From: Glutamicibacter sp. MNS18
GTDB taxonomy: Bacteria > Actinomycetota > Actinomycetes > Actinomycetales > Micrococcaceae
DNA: 64,000 nt
Assembly (NCBI RefSeq): GCF_026107515.2
Contig: NZ_JAPCHW010000015.1
Coordinates: 1-64,000 of the forward strand
Direction of reading: 5' to 3'
In this document: in pieces, positions 51,854 to 61,074 of the stretch
How positions within the stretch are numbered: the stretch's first letter is position 1
How the letters are laid out: each line of letters starts with the position of its first letter
Notes under the pieces: generated by a model
What the model was told of the DNA's origin: nothing
Seen by the model: the letters and a program-made list of their open reading frames with translations, nothing else
The model's database searches: none
Made by a program: the position numbers and the translations under genes

Positions 51854-54180
51854 CCACCCTGAGACTGGCGCTGTCCGAGCTCAAGCGGATGACCCGTGGC
51901 ACTCTGCCCAAATTGGCGATCATCGCCTTGAGCTGTGTCCCCCTGCTCTACGGCGCCCTGTACCTGTACGCGAACTGGGACCCGCAATCGCACCTGTCCG
52001 GGGTGCGGGCCGCACTGGTCAACCTCGATGAGGGGGCCGAGAAGTCCGGCAAGGACCTGCATGTGGGTGACGATGTCACCCGGACCCTGCTGGAGGATGG
52101 AACCTTCGGGTGGGAACTGGTGGGTTCCGAGACCGCCGCGAACGCCGGGGTGGCCAGCGGCGAGTATTCCTTTGCGATGACCATCCCCGCAGATTTCTCG
52201 GCGAACCTGGCCTCGCCGGCCGACTTCGAGCACGCCCGCCAGGCGCTGTTGAAGATCACTACCAATGATGCCAACAACTTCATGGTGGGCACCTTTGCCG
52301 ACACCTTGGCCAACGAGGTGCACACCTCGGTGGCCAAGGAGGTGGGTACCCAGACCGCGGACTCGATGATCGCCGGTTTCGTGGACATCCACTCCTCCAT
52401 GGCCGAAGCCGCCGACGGTGCCGAACAGGTCTACGACGGCACGCTGCGGCTGGCCGACGGGGTGGCCACACTCAACGACGGGGCACGACAGTTGCTTGAC
52501 GGCTCCCGTTCCCTGGCCAGTGGCAGCGCCGAACTGTCCGCGGGCACCCGGGACCTGAAGGAAGGCAGCAGTTCCCTGGTCGAGGGGCAAACCCAACTAC
52601 GCGACGGCGCCAAGTCCCTCGCCGAGGGCACCGGCACCCTGGATTCCGGGGCCAGCGAGCTGTATGAGGGACTGTCCACGATGCAGCAGCAAACCAAAAC
52701 CCTGCCCGACTCCGTGCAACAGCTGGATGACGGCGCCCAGGATGCCGCCGCCGCGGCACGGAAACTGGCCGACGGATCGGCGCAGGTGGCCGAGGGCAAT
52801 GCGGCACTGAACGCCAAGGTCGCCGAGGCGGCCGAGGTGATCACCGCGCTGGAGGCCGAAACCGGCAAGCAACTTGAATCCGCCGAGAAACAGGCCCTCG
52901 AGCGCATCCAGGGGCTGGTGGACACCGGTGTCATCACCCAGGAGCAGGCGGATTCGCTGGTCGAGGAGGTCTCCGCGGCCCTGCAGGAAGCCACCGGCAA
53001 TTCGCAGCTGGCGCAGCGGGCCAAGGACGCGAAGGCGGAACTGGCCACCGCCCAGGACCAGATCCAACAGCTGGCCGACGGCTCGGCACAGGTAGCCGAC
53101 GGAAACGCGCAGCTGGCCAGCGGTTTGTCCACGTTGGCGAAGGGAACCGGGCAGTTGAACCAGGCCGTGCCCACCCTGGTGGCCGGAATCGATCAAGCCG
53201 CCACCGGCAGCGGGGCGTTGGCCGAAGGGGCAGGCCAGCTCGATGAAGGCGCTGGGGAGCTCTATTCCGGGCAGGTCCAGGCCCTGTCCGGGGCCAAACA
53301 GCTGGATTCCGGCGCCGGAAAACTGACCGAAGGAGCCGGGCAACTGGCCGAGGGCAGCACCGAACTGTCCACCGGTCTCGAACAATTGCAGGACGGGGTC
53401 AGCGAGCTGGGAACCGGTTCGGCGGACCTCAGCGAAGGATCCCAGGAATTGGCCACCGGTCTGAGCGATGGCACCGACCAGGTCCCGAACCCCGACGCGG
53501 CCACCCAGGATCGTCTGGCCAAGGTGATGGGTGATCCGGTCTCGGTGGATCGCACCGATCAGGCCAAGGCCGGCGCCTACGGCGAGGGGCTGGCCCCCTT
53601 CTTCATCACCCTGGCCACCTGGATCGGAGCATTCATCCTGACCCAGGTGATGCGCCCGATCACCAAACGCGCGTTGGCTTCCAACGGGCGCAATTGGAAG
53701 ATCGCCGTGGGCGGCTGGATGCCGTTTTTCCTGCTCTCGGTCATCCAGTCCTCACTGCTCTACGCGGTGGTGTTGTTCTGGCTGGGGCTCGATAGCGCCC
53801 ATCCGTGGCTGACCTGGGGGCTGCTGTTCCTGGCCTCCATGGCCTTCACCGCCATCATCCAGGGCATTTGCGCCCTGGCCGGGGCCGCCGGGAAGTTCGT
53901 GGTACTGGTACTGATGGTGCTGCAGCTGGTCACTGCCGGGGGCACCTTCCCCTGGGAGACCCTACCCGAGCCCTTGCATGTCTTGCACCGGATCCTGCCG
54001 ATGGGCCACGTCGTGGTTGGTCTGCGACACTTGATCTACGGGGCTGACTTGTCGGTGCTGACGGAAGTGGTGCTGGGACTACTCGGCTACACCCTGCTGG
54101 GTCTGCTCCTGAGCACCCTGGCCGTGCGCAAACACAAGACCTGGACCCTGAAGTCCCTGCAACCGGAGTTGAGCATATGA
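51850..54180 (+). CDS. YhgE/Pip family membrane protein
   Basis: A 776-residue protein of the YhgE/Pip (phage infection protein) family, related to ABC-2 permeases. One N-terminal helix (about 19-37) is followed by a very long external domain (about 40-580). That domain is built of many L-x-x-G-x-x-x-L heptad-like repeats (DGARQLLDGSRSLASG, EGAGQLDEGAGEL) with a central coiled coil. About five C-terminal helices follow (from FFITLATWIGAFILTQVM). The family includes phage receptors and secretion-linked proteins, but its function is not settled. It overlaps both neighbours by four bases. Confidence 0.92.
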   Translation: MTTLRLALSELKRMTRGTLPKLAIIALSCVPLLYGALYLYANWDPQSHLSGVRAALVNLDEGAEKSGKDLHVGDDVTRTLLEDGTFGWELVGSETAANAGVASGEYSFAMTIPADFSANLASPADFEHARQALLKITTNDANNFMVGTFADTLANEVHTSVAKEVGTQTADSMIAGFVDIHSSMAEAADGAEQVYDGTLRLADGVATLNDGARQLLDGSRSLASGSAELSAGTRDLKEGSSSLVEGQTQLRDGAKSLAEGTGTLDSGASELYEGLSTMQQQTKTLPDSVQQLDDGAQDAAAAARKLADGSAQVAEGNAALNAKVAEAAEVITALEAETGKQLESAEKQALERIQGLVDTGVITQEQADSLVEEVSAALQEATGNSQLAQRAKDAKAELATAQDQIQQLADGSAQVADGNAQLASGLSTLAKGTGQLNQAVPTLVAGIDQAATGSGALAEGAGQLDEGAGELYSGQVQALSGAKQLDSGAGKLTEGAGQLAEGSTELSTGLEQLQDGVSELGTGSADLSEGSQELATGLSDGTDQVPNPDAATQDRLAKVMGDPVSVDRTDQAKAGAYGEGLAPFFITLATWIGAFILTQVMRPITKRALASNGRNWKIAVGGWMPFFLLSVIQSSLLYAVVLFWLGLDSAHPWLTWGLLFLASMAFTAIIQGICALAGAAGKFVVLVLMVLQLVTAGGTFPWETLPEPLHVLHRILPMGHVVVGLRHLIYGADLSVLTEVVLGLLGYTLLGLLLSTLAVRKHKTWTLKSLQPELSI

Positions 54181-54800
54181 GTTCGGATGCCGTTCCCCGC
54201 TCCCGGGTACGCGCCACCACGTCGAAGGAACGGCTCTTTGCCGCCTCGATGACCCTCTTGGGCCAACGGGGGATCAACTCCGTCTCGGTGGAGGAAATCG
54301 CCCGGGCTGCCGGAGTTTCCAAGGGCACCGTCTACTACAATTTCGGATCAAAGGACAGCATGATCGGGGCCATGCTGGAATTCGGTGCACAGAGCCTGCT
54401 CGATGAACTGGAACAGGACGCGGCCGAGCCGGAGGGACTCAAAGCCCTGCAGGCCATGGTGCTCTCGGCCTTCCGGTTCGTGCAGGCCTATCCCTCCTAC
54501 GCGCAGCTGTGGATCAGCGAACAACAACGCGGTGAGAGTCCTTGGAGCGCCGACGTTGATAAGTTCCGTCGATTGATCACCGAGCAGATCGCCGCGGTGC
54601 TACGGCGCACCGTGGCGGTACCCGAACCACTGCTCATCGCCTCGGCCAAGGCCATGTTCGGGGCCGCATTGCTCACTGCCAGGGAACGGGCGCTGAGCGA
54701 TCCCATGCCGGACCTGGGCACCTGTGTGCAGGCCGTCATGGCCACCGTGTATGGGCTGCAACAGCTGGCGTCCGGGACGTACCGTTTCCAGGACTCCTGA
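54177..54800 (+). CDS. TetR family transcriptional regulator
   Basis: A 207-residue TetR repressor. The HTH is INSVSVEEIARAAGVSKGTVYYNFGSKDSM (about 36-65), and the helical ligand-binding domain follows. Its ATG overlaps the YhgE stop (ATGA). As last gene of the operon it probably autoregulates through the 32-bp palindrome at 50887-50918. The ligand is unknown. Confidence 0.94.
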   Translation: MSSDAVPRSRVRATTSKERLFAASMTLLGQRGINSVSVEEIARAAGVSKGTVYYNFGSKDSMIGAMLEFGAQSLLDELEQDAAEPEGLKALQAMVLSAFRFVQAYPSYAQLWISEQQRGESPWSADVDKFRRLITEQIAAVLRRTVAVPEPLLIASAKAMFGAALLTARERALSDPMPDLGTCVQAVMATVYGLQQLASGTYRFQDS

Positions 54801-54803
54801 AGA

Positions 54804-54833
54804 ATCCGGCCTACTGCAGGGTAGCGGCCGGAT
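54804..54833. terminator. Hairpin between convergent tetR and sixA-type genes
   Basis: ATCCGGCC / GGCCGGAT perfect 8-bp stem with a 14-base loop in the 32-base gap. Confidence 0.6.
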
Positions 54834-55357
54834 CAGTCCCGGGGTACCGCGAAGTGGGTCACCTTGGCATCCCGGGCATCCAGGTGCGCGTAGGAGTGCT
54901 CGGTCTCCAATACGGTCAGCCCCAGGGTGGGATAGTTCATGGCCAGCTCGTACACCGATTCCTCATCGGAATGCGCTGAGGCCAGGCGCAGTGCCAGGTC
55001 CTGCAACACCGGCTGGTGGCCAATGACCAGCAAGGTGGTCACGGTATCCGGTGTTTCGTTGATGATCGAGCACAGTTGCGAGGTGGAAGCCGAGTAGATC
55101 CGCGAGTCCAGGTACGGGGTCGGCCCCTTGTCCCCCAGCTCGGAGAGCACCCAGGAACAGGTGGCGCGGGTGCGCAGGGCATCGGAGCACAGGATGTAGT
55201 CCGGGATCAGGTTGTTCTCCACCAGCCAGCGCCCGGCAGCCGGGGCTTCGCGGTTTCCGCGGGCGGCCAGCGGCCGGTCGTGGTCGGCAACTCCCAGCGG
55301 ATAATCCGCCTTGGCGTGGCGAAGCAGGATGAGCCTACGAAGATGCGAAGTATTCAT
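54833..55357 (-). CDS. SixA-type histidine phosphatase
   Basis: A 174-residue histidine-phosphatase family protein resembling SixA, which removes phosphate from phosphohistidine. The motif is ILLRHAKADYP with the catalytic His, followed by RPLAARGNREAP, CSDALRTRATC and LLVIGHQPVLQDLA with the second His. TAAGCT lies six bases before the ATG, giving a leaderless layout. The target protein is unknown. Confidence 0.9.
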   Translation of the reverse strand: MNTSHLRRLILLRHAKADYPLGVADHDRPLAARGNREAPAAGRWLVENNLIPDYILCSDALRTRATCSWVLSELGDKGPTPYLDSRIYSASTSQLCSIINETPDTVTTLLVIGHQPVLQDLALRLASAHSDEESVYELAMNYPTLGLTVLETEHSYAHLDARDAKVTHFAVPRD

Positions 55358-55363
55358 ATCCCC

Positions 55364-55369
55364 AGCTTA
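55364..55369 (-). promoter_or_regulatory. -10 box of the SixA-type gene (leaderless)
   Basis: TAAGCT on the minus strand, six bases before the ATG and directly beside the terminator of the upstream gene. Confidence 0.55.
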
Positions 55370-55372
55370 ACC

Positions 55373-55419
55373 GCCAGACGGTGGCTGGATCCCGCAAAGG
55401 GATCCAGCCACCGTCTGGC
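55373..55419 (-). terminator. Terminator after the winged-helix regulator gene
   Basis: GCCAGACGGTGGCTGGATCC arms form a perfect 21-bp stem with a 5-base loop, 13 bases past the stop; no T-run. Confidence 0.88.
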
Positions 55420-55431
55420 TTAAATGGTGTG

Positions 55432-56223
55432 CTAGATGGAGTATTCCGGAGCGGCCCAGACAACAACTTCCGGGTGCTCGTAGAAGCGGTACCCCTGGCC
55501 ACGCACGGTGCGCACCGTGTTGGCCAGTCGTCCCAGCTTCGAACGCAGGCGGCGGATATGCACGTCGATGGTGCGCTCGTTGGGAATCTCCTCGGCATTG
55601 CGCCACAGGTTTTCCAGCAGTTCCTCACGGCCTACGGTGCGGGTACCGTTTTCCACCAGGAAGTTGAGCAGTTCGAATTCCTTGAACGTCAGGTTCAGCG
55701 TTTCACCGTCCAGGTAGACTTCACGACGCGACAGGTCGATCAGCACGCCTGAGGGGCGTGGGGTCGAGGGACGGTTCTCGGCGCGGGCCCGCCGGTTCAC
55801 GGTGGGGTCACCCAACGCCTGGCGGACAACATCGATGGCTTCCCCCTGGGCTCCTGTCGGAGCCAGGGCCACAGCCGCGTGGGTCTGCGCCTGTGGTGAC
55901 AGGGTGGCCAGGAAGGCGCGAACCTGGGTGGCCAGCTTGCCCAGCGAGGTTCCATTGGCCTGGGCGGTGGCCTCATCCAACCCGACATAGAGCACGAATC
56001 CGCGAGCAGTGGTATCTGCGGCGCCACCCTGGTTACCAGCGGTCTGGACCGGGGTGGTGACCTGATGTTTTACGGATTCTCGCGGCTCATGGTTGGTGGA
56101 CACGGCTCGAAGCGGGCGATAACCGGCCGGGGCGTAGGTGCCGGCAGTCGAACGCTGCGCTGCTGCTGCGCGGTTCTGCGCGTTGCGAATAGAGACGTGT
56201 ACGTATCCGGATCCAGCCGTCAT
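55432..56223 (-). CDS. Orphan OmpR-type winged-helix regulator without receiver domain
   Basis: A 263-residue DNA-binding protein. The C-terminal part (about 158-250) is a canonical OmpR/PhoB winged helix (LTFKEFELLNFLVENGTRTV, then TIDVHIRRLRSKLG and TVRGQGYRFYEHPEV). The N-terminal half is not a receiver. It begins with a disordered Ala/Arg/Gln-rich stretch (about 1-70), then a small domain, GFVLYVGLDEATAQANGTSL to AAVALAP, that lacks the Asp/Lys pocket. How it is controlled is unknown. GAGGAA precedes the ATG. Confidence 0.85.
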   Translation of the reverse strand: MTAGSGYVHVSIRNAQNRAAAAQRSTAGTYAPAGYRPLRAVSTNHEPRESVKHQVTTPVQTAGNQGGAADTTARGFVLYVGLDEATAQANGTSLGKLATQVRAFLATLSPQAQTHAAVALAPTGAQGEAIDVVRQALGDPTVNRRARAENRPSTPRPSGVLIDLSRREVYLDGETLNLTFKEFELLNFLVENGTRTVGREELLENLWRNAEEIPNERTIDVHIRRLRSKLGRLANTVRTVRGQGYRFYEHPEVVVWAAPEYSI

Positions 56224-56837
56224 GTTTTTCCTCTAACTCTGCGAAGGCCAAGTGGTTTGGCGCTAATGCTTCGGGTTTACTTGCGCCGCGGACGTCCTTC
56301 TCTACATCCACAACAGTTGGTTTCCCGTCAGCGGTTCCTGCCCTGGTGCGATTTCCCCTACCGTCCCCCTGGGCCTTTCCCGCTGACGCCGAGCATTCGA
56401 CAACAGCACATGCGAAACAGCCGGGGATGGTTTCCCGGTTCGCTTGCACTGCTCTGCGCCTGACTCACACTTACAGTTTCCCCGTAACATTCGGAACTTG
56501 CAAGTAACAAACAGGGCCCCTGTCCAGAATGTGAGACAAAACTGTCCAATTGTGACCCTTGCCACCTTGGGCATATAGAACCGTCAAGCGCTTAACGTAC
56601 TGCGCATTGCTCGATATTCCCAAGAGGAATGGACAATATGATCAAGCCATTCATACCCCCGTATATTCATTCAGCATCTCATGCTGTTCATCGTGCAAAC
56701 ATTCGCCGTTTACCGCTCTTGACCAAATAATCCTCTATCTGTATTGCGCATGACCGCATAAAATCAAGTGAGCCGACACAGTAAACGCACAGCTAAAACA
56801 CAAAGTCAGCCCAATGCAATAGGGGAAAGTAAATACC
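56224..56837. other. Long divergent regulatory region
   Basis: 614 bases without a credible gene, between the orphan winged-helix gene and the second two-component system. The right half (about 56560-56830) is much richer in A and T than the rest of the window. It holds the promoter at 56719-56747 and about 80 bases of leader. I see no clear operator repeats. Confidence 0.5.
56719..56747 (+). promoter_or_regulatory. Promoter of the second two-component system
   Basis: TTGACC, 17 bases, TATTGC; predicted start about 85 bases before the ATG. Confidence 0.65.
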
Positions 56838-57578
56838 ATGAATGATTCCCGCTTCTCGCCCTCCCAGCTGCCCCGACTTACCCATCCGGACGGAACCCCG
56901 ATCAAGGTCCTGGTCGTCGATGACGAGCCGTCATTGGCCGAACTGGTCTCCATGGGCACACGCATGCTGGGCTGGGAATCGGCCATCGCCCATGACGGGC
57001 CCGAAGCCGTGGCCACCGCACGCAATTTCTCCCCCGACGTGCTGGTGCTTGACTGGATGCTTCCGGGTTTCGACGGTCCCGAGGTACTACGCAAGGTGCG
57101 CAGCTACTTCCCCGATGTGCCGGTCCTGTTCCTCACCGCCAAGGATGCCGTCGAGGACCGGATCGAGGGCCTGGGTGCCGGCGCAGATGACTACGTGGCC
57201 AAGCCCTTCAGCCTGGAGGAGGTGCTCATCCGCTTACACCGACTGGTGGAGCGCTCCGGAGCCACCAGCGCCGACACGGCAGAGCTGGTTGTGGGCGACC
57301 TGGTCCTGAACCTGGATTCCCACGATGTCTCACGGGCAGGGCGTGCCATCTCGCTGACCGCCACCGAGTTCGACCTGCTCGCCTACCTGATGAACAACGC
57401 ACGTCGGGTGGTCTCCAAATCCCAGATCCTGGACAACGTCTGGCACTACGACTTTGATGGCCAGGCCAACATCGTGGAGCTGTACATCTCATACCTGCGC
57501 AAGAAGATCGATGTTGACGCCGAACCGATGATCCACACGGTGCGCGGTGTGGGGTATGTGCTGAAGCCCGCGGCATGA
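56838..57578 (+). CDS. OmpR-family response regulator
   Basis: A 246-residue response regulator. The receiver domain (about 22-135) has Asp72 in VLVLDWMLPGFDG, LTAKD and YVAKPFS with the conserved Lys. The winged helix (about 150-245) ends TVRGVGYVLKPA. It resembles actinobacterial TrcR/PrrA-type regulators; the signal is unknown. AGGGGAAAG precedes the ATG. The stop overlaps the kinase start by four bases (ATGA). Confidence 0.95.
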   Translation: MNDSRFSPSQLPRLTHPDGTPIKVLVVDDEPSLAELVSMGTRMLGWESAIAHDGPEAVATARNFSPDVLVLDWMLPGFDGPEVLRKVRSYFPDVPVLFLTAKDAVEDRIEGLGAGADDYVAKPFSLEEVLIRLHRLVERSGATSADTAELVVGDLVLNLDSHDVSRAGRAISLTATEFDLLAYLMNNARRVVSKSQILDNVWHYDFDGQANIVELYISYLRKKIDVDAEPMIHTVRGVGYVLKPAA

Positions 57579-59062
57579 GCCTGTCCTCCCGCCCGGCGCG
57601 CCGGCCGACCCCCTACACCCTGCAGCGACGGCTGCTGGTGATCCTGCTCGGTTCACTGACCCTGGTCTGCATCCTGTTGGGACTGCTCTACAACGCCGGC
57701 ATGCGCCAGACCCTGATGTCTCAGCTCAATGAGCAACTGAACCAGGCAGCGAATCGCGCGGCCACCTACTCCACCCCGCAACACGCCTCACATGACCTCT
57801 TTGCCCCCGGACAGGCCTCGGGAACCCTCAATGCCCGCTTCGTTGACGGTAATCTCACCGCCGGAGCATGGCTGGATGAACGAACCGGCGACATCATCAC
57901 GATCACCGAAGACGACGTGAAACCGCTATTGTCCCTGGAAGTGAATTCCAAACCGGTGGCACGCACACTGTCCTTGGGCAACTACCTGTTGCTGGCCAGA
58001 CCGGATCAGGGATCGGGTGGGGTGCTGATAACCGGTCTCCCCACCGAGCCGACCGAGAACGCCCTGCGTGAGATGGCCTGGCTGACTCTAATGATCGGGG
58101 TGCTGACCGTGATCAGCACCGGACTGGCAGGAACCTGGGCGATTGGGCGCTCCTTCGCACCGCTCAAACGTGTTGCGGCGGTGGCTTCCTCGGTGGCCCG
58201 CACCGACCTGGAGACGGGTCGGGTCGAATTGAACCAACGCGTGGCCCCGCACGATGCCATTCCGGGCACGGAAGTGGGCAATGTGGGAAGGGCGCTGAAT
58301 GCCTTGATCGACAATGTCGACAGCGCACTGAAGGTCCGTGACCGCTCGCAGGCCCAGATGCGCCAGTTCGTGGCGGATGCCTCCCACGAGTTGCGCACCC
58401 CGCTTTCAGCCATTCGCGGTTATACCGAGTTGCTGTCCGCAACCGAGCATTTTTCGGACGACGGCCGCCGGTCGGTGAACCGGGTCCTGGAGCAGAGCTC
58501 CCGGATGAGCACCCTGGTGGAGCAGCTGCTGCTGCTGGCGCGGTTGGAGGAATCCAATTCCTACAAGATGCACCCGGCGAATCTGGCGGCCCTGGCCAAG
58601 GAAATCACCGAGGACTTCGAGGTAACGTCCACCGATCACCAATGGTCGTTTACCGCCAAGACACCGCAGGTTCCGATCAACTGCGATTCGTCCGCGCTCC
58701 GTCGGGTGATCACCAACCTGCTGGGCAATGCCCGCAAGCACACCAGTGTGGGTAATTCCGTCTCGGTCAGTGTTGGCGTGGACAGCGTCTCCAAGGAGGC
58801 GGTTTTAACGGTGGCGGATACCGGTGAAGGAATTGCCCCCGAGTTCCTCCCCCATGTGTTCGAGCGCTTCACCCGTGCGGATACGGCCCGTTCGGGAGCC
58901 GACGGAACCACTGGACTGGGTCTGCCGATCGCCAAGAGTATCGTTGAGGCCCACCAGGGCACCATCACCGTTAGCTCCGAACCGGGGCATACCGTCTTCG
59001 AGGTACGTTTGCCGCTGGCCAATGGTACCGGCCAGCGGCAGGACAAGTCCGACCAGGACTAG
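57575..59062 (+). CDS. Sensor histidine kinase
   Basis: A 495-residue membrane kinase, partner of the preceding response regulator. Two membrane helices (about 20-42, [23 protein letters not shown], and about 168-190) bracket an external sensor domain. A HAMP domain follows, then HisKA with His271 in [12 protein letters not shown], and HATPase boxes [11 protein letters not shown] and [12 protein letters not shown]. The stop codon shares CTAG with the convergent upp gene. Confidence 0.95.
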   Translation: MSLSSRPARRPTPYTLQRRLLVILLGSLTLVCILLGLLYNAGMRQTLMSQLNEQLNQAANRAATYSTPQHASHDLFAPGQASGTLNARFVDGNLTAGAWLDERTGDIITITEDDVKPLLSLEVNSKPVARTLSLGNYLLLARPDQGSGGVLITGLPTEPTENALREMAWLTLMIGVLTVISTGLAGTWAIGRSFAPLKRVAAVASSVARTDLETGRVELNQRVAPHDAIPGTEVGNVGRALNALIDNVDSALKVRDRSQAQMRQFVADASHELRTPLSAIRGYTELLSATEHFSDDGRRSVNRVLEQSSRMSTLVEQLLLLARLEESNSYKMHPANLAALAKEITEDFEVTSTDHQWSFTAKTPQVPINCDSSALRRVITNLLGNARKHTSVGNSVSVSVGVDSVSKEAVLTVADTGEGIAPEFLPHVFERFTRADTARSGADGTTGLGLPIAKSIVEAHQGTITVSSEPGHTVFEVRLPLANGTGQRQDKSDQD

Positions 59063-59706
59063 TGCATTGGCGGGGTCACGCCGTAGAGGCGGTCCCCTGC
59101 GTCCCCCAGGCCGGGGATAATGTAGGCCTTGTCATCCAGCTTCTCGTCCATGGCGGCCAGCACCAGGTGGACCCGGGAGTCTTCTCCGTGGATCTCGCGC
59201 AGGCGCTCGATCCCTTCCGGTGCGGCGATCAGGCAAATGCAGGTTACCGAGGCCGCGCCGCGCTCGAAGATGAACTTGATGGCCTCGGCCAGGGTACCGC
59301 CGGTCGCCAGCATCGGGTCCAGGACAAACACCTGACGTCCGGCCAGGTCGTTGGGCACCCGGTCCGCATAGGTGATGATGTCCAGGGTTTCCTCATTGCG
59401 GGCCATCCCCAGAAACCCGACCTCCGCGGTCGGTACCAGGCGGGTCATGCCTTCGAGCATGCCCAGTCCGGCGCGCAGGATCGGGACCACCAGCGGGGTG
59501 GGCTTGGCGAAGGTGATGCCGGTCGTGGTCGCCACCGGGGTCACCACCTCGACCTCTTCGGTCTTCACTTCACGGGTCGCCTCGTAGGCCAGCAGGGTGA
59601 CCAGCTCGTCGGTCAGCTGGCGGAAGGTCGGGGAAGCGGTGTGCTTGTCTCGGAGGACGGAAACCTTGTGTGCCACCAATGGGTGGTCGACTACCTGTAC
59701 GCGCAT
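59059..59706 (-). CDS. upp: Uracil phosphoribosyltransferase
   Basis: Salvages uracil to UMP with PRPP. The 215-residue protein has the PRPP loop [17 protein letters not shown], the uracil-binding [15 protein letters not shown] and [14 protein letters not shown]; length is normal. The ATG giving MRVQVVDHP is the family start. TAGATT lies seven bases upstream with no ribosome binding site, so it is leaderless. It overlaps the convergent kinase gene by four bases. Confidence 0.97.
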   Translation of the reverse strand: MRVQVVDHPLVAHKVSVLRDKHTASPTFRQLTDELVTLLAYEATREVKTEEVEVVTPVATTTGITFAKPTPLVVPILRAGLGMLEGMTRLVPTAEVGFLGMARNEETLDIITYADRVPNDLAGRQVFVLDPMLATGGTLAEAIKFIFERGAASVTCICLIAAPEGIERLREIHGEDSRVHLVLAAMDEKLDDKAYIIPGLGDAGDRLYGVTPPMH

Positions 59707-59713
59707 AGGCAAG

Positions 59714-59719
59714 AATCTA
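59714..59719 (-). promoter_or_regulatory. -10 box of upp (leaderless)
   Basis: TAGATT on the minus strand, seven bases before the ATG. Confidence 0.55.
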
Positions 59720-59878
59720 CCAGCCGGAATCCGGCCGCGGCGAGCCCCTGCACCGCCAATTCGCGGGCTATGCGGGCACATTGTGCGCAATGGAACAGCC
59801 AGATGCGGTTTCCGTGTCCGGCTGGCCGGTATTTTCCGGCCGCCACGCGACACCACGTGCACGTAGAGTGGAAGAACT

Positions 59879-60355
59879 ATGGAGCAAGAACAGACACAGT
59901 GGATGCGATGGGCACTGGATGAGGCCAGGGCCGCATTGCTCACCGATGATGTCCCCATCGGGGCAGTGGTCATCTCCCCCACGGGGCAGCTGCTGTCCAC
60001 CGGGCGCAACGAACGGGAAGCCACCGCAGACCCCACCGCCCATGCCGAGGTTGTGGCCATCCGCAACGCAGTGAAGGCATTGCAGGCCCGTGGCACGGAT
60101 GACGGATGGCGGCTGGAGGATTGCACCCTGGTGGTAACCCTTGAACCCTGCGCCATGTGCGCCGGGGCGATCGTGCTTTCCCGCATTCCCAGGCTGGTCT
60201 TCGGCGCCTGGGATGAAAAGGCCGGTGCCTGCGGTTCGGTCTTCGACATCGTGCGTGAACCCCGACTGAATCATTGGGTGGAGGTCTACCCGAGGATCCT
60301 GGAGGACGAGTGTGCCGATCTGCTCAGGGACTTCTTCCGGGCCAGGCGCCGCTAG
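59879..60355 (+). CDS. tadA: tRNA-specific adenosine deaminase
   Basis: Deaminates the wobble adenosine 34 of tRNA-Arg(ACG) to inosine. The 158-residue deaminase has the zinc site HAEV (His55, catalytic Glu57) and PCAMC (Cys91, Cys94). Its known substrate type, tRNA-Arg with an ACG anticodon, is encoded twice in this window. TAGAGT lies nine bases before the ATG, and GGAAG lies five bases before it, so either a leaderless or a short-leader start is possible. Confidence 0.95.
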   Translation: MEQEQTQWMRWALDEARAALLTDDVPIGAVVISPTGQLLSTGRNEREATADPTAHAEVVAIRNAVKALQARGTDDGWRLEDCTLVVTLEPCAMCAGAIVLSRIPRLVFGAWDEKAGACGSVFDIVREPRLNHWVEVYPRILEDECADLLRDFFRARRR

Positions 60356-60449
60356 CGCGCACCGGCAAATGTGGTTCTGGCCACTTGCAAGCCCAGAACG
60401 GCCTTCTGTTTTGGTTTCGGCTTTCGTTCGTTGTAGAGTTATCAGGTCT

Positions 60450-60537
60450 GGTGACGTGTCCGAGCGGCCGAAGGTGCAACACTCGAAATGTTGTGTACGG
60501 TAACCCCGTACCGTGGGTTCAAATCCCACCGTCACCG
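60450..60537 (+). tRNA. tRNA-Ser (anticodon CGA)
   Basis: Acceptor GGTGACG / CGTCACC, anticodon stem CAACA/TGTTG around CTCGAAA (CGA), a long variable arm, and T arm GTGGG-TTCAAAT-CCCAC. CCA is not encoded. An integrase-like fragment lies 118 bases downstream. Confidence 0.96.
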
Positions 60538-60546
60538 CGTAGAATT

Positions 60547-60581
60547 ACCCCGGAATCCTTGTGATTCCGGGGTTTTTTCTT
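60547..60581 (+). terminator. Terminator after tRNA-Ser(CGA)
   Basis: ACCCCGGAATC / GATTCCGGGGT 11-bp stem with a 5-base loop, then TTTTTCTT. Confidence 0.93.
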
Positions 60582-60654
60582 ACCTGAATTCGACTTGTTC
60601 ACTTAATCCCGGATCTGTTGCTTCAATGAAAGGACAGTCGAGTTAAAGGTAGAA

Positions 60655-60870
60655 GTGGCGACTATACGGAAACGACAGATCAAGCACGGAATCAGTATCC
60701 AAGGGCACTGGCGAGAACCCGATGGCACGCCTCAACAGCGCACTTACCGGAACGATGGGGACAAAGTGAAAGACCTCAAACGCTTCCTGGATGCCAGCGG
60801 AGAAGCTGATCAGGAATTTGGGCGCCCCAACGCATTGATTGCATCGGCTACCGTCGCACCTGAGTGCTGA
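60655..60870 (+). pseudogene. N-terminal remnant of a tyrosine integrase
   Basis: A GTG-started frame of 71 codons whose first 50 residues (ATIRKRQIKHGISIQGHWREPD, then TYRNDGDKVKDLKRFLDASG) follow the arm-type N-terminal domain of actinophage and ICE tyrosine recombinases. The core-binding and catalytic domains are missing, and the last residues look unrelated. AGGTAG precedes the GTG. Its place just after a tRNA-Ser gene is the usual integration site layout, so it is probably what is left of an excised or decayed element. Confidence 0.6.
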
Positions 60871-61074
60871 CTGCGATATTCCTTCACATCTTTAGGATCG
60901 AGCCCACGAGCGTCGACGGTTATTTCTTGGTGCTCATTCCCGAACCATCCCCATATCATTGCGGCACCGGCGCCCGACAAAACTCCCCAGATTACCTGCT
61001 CGAATACGACGGTCTGCAAGAAAGGACATGATCGCGAGGACAAGTATCGCAGCCGGCCGAACAGGTTTCTTCAT
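60810..61074 (-). pseudogene. Possible frameshifted small membrane protein
   Basis: AGGAG and an ATG start MKKPVRPAAILVLAIMSFL in one frame. Another frame, entered near 61020, carries on with VIWGVLSGAGAAMIWGWF and then GLDPKDVKEYRSQHSGATVADAI. Together they would make an anchored protein of about 85 residues. The 3' end overlaps the end of the integrase remnant. It could equally be two chance frames. Confidence 0.3.

Noticed and set aside
51526-52596. 356-codon frame antisense to the ABC-like and yhgE genes
   Set aside because: Low-complexity Gly/Ser/Val translation of the reverse strand of repetitive heptad-coding DNA.
52400-53500. Repetitive DNA in the yhgE gene as a tandem-repeat or CRISPR-like array
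   Set aside because: The repetition is at protein level (L-x-x-G heptads); the DNA units vary in length and sequence, with no conserved repeat-spacer pattern.
60811-61043. 77-codon minus-strand frame as an intact gene
   Set aside because: Its ATG lacks a ribosome binding site; a good one serves the other frame 50 bases upstream, so a broken gene is the better reading.
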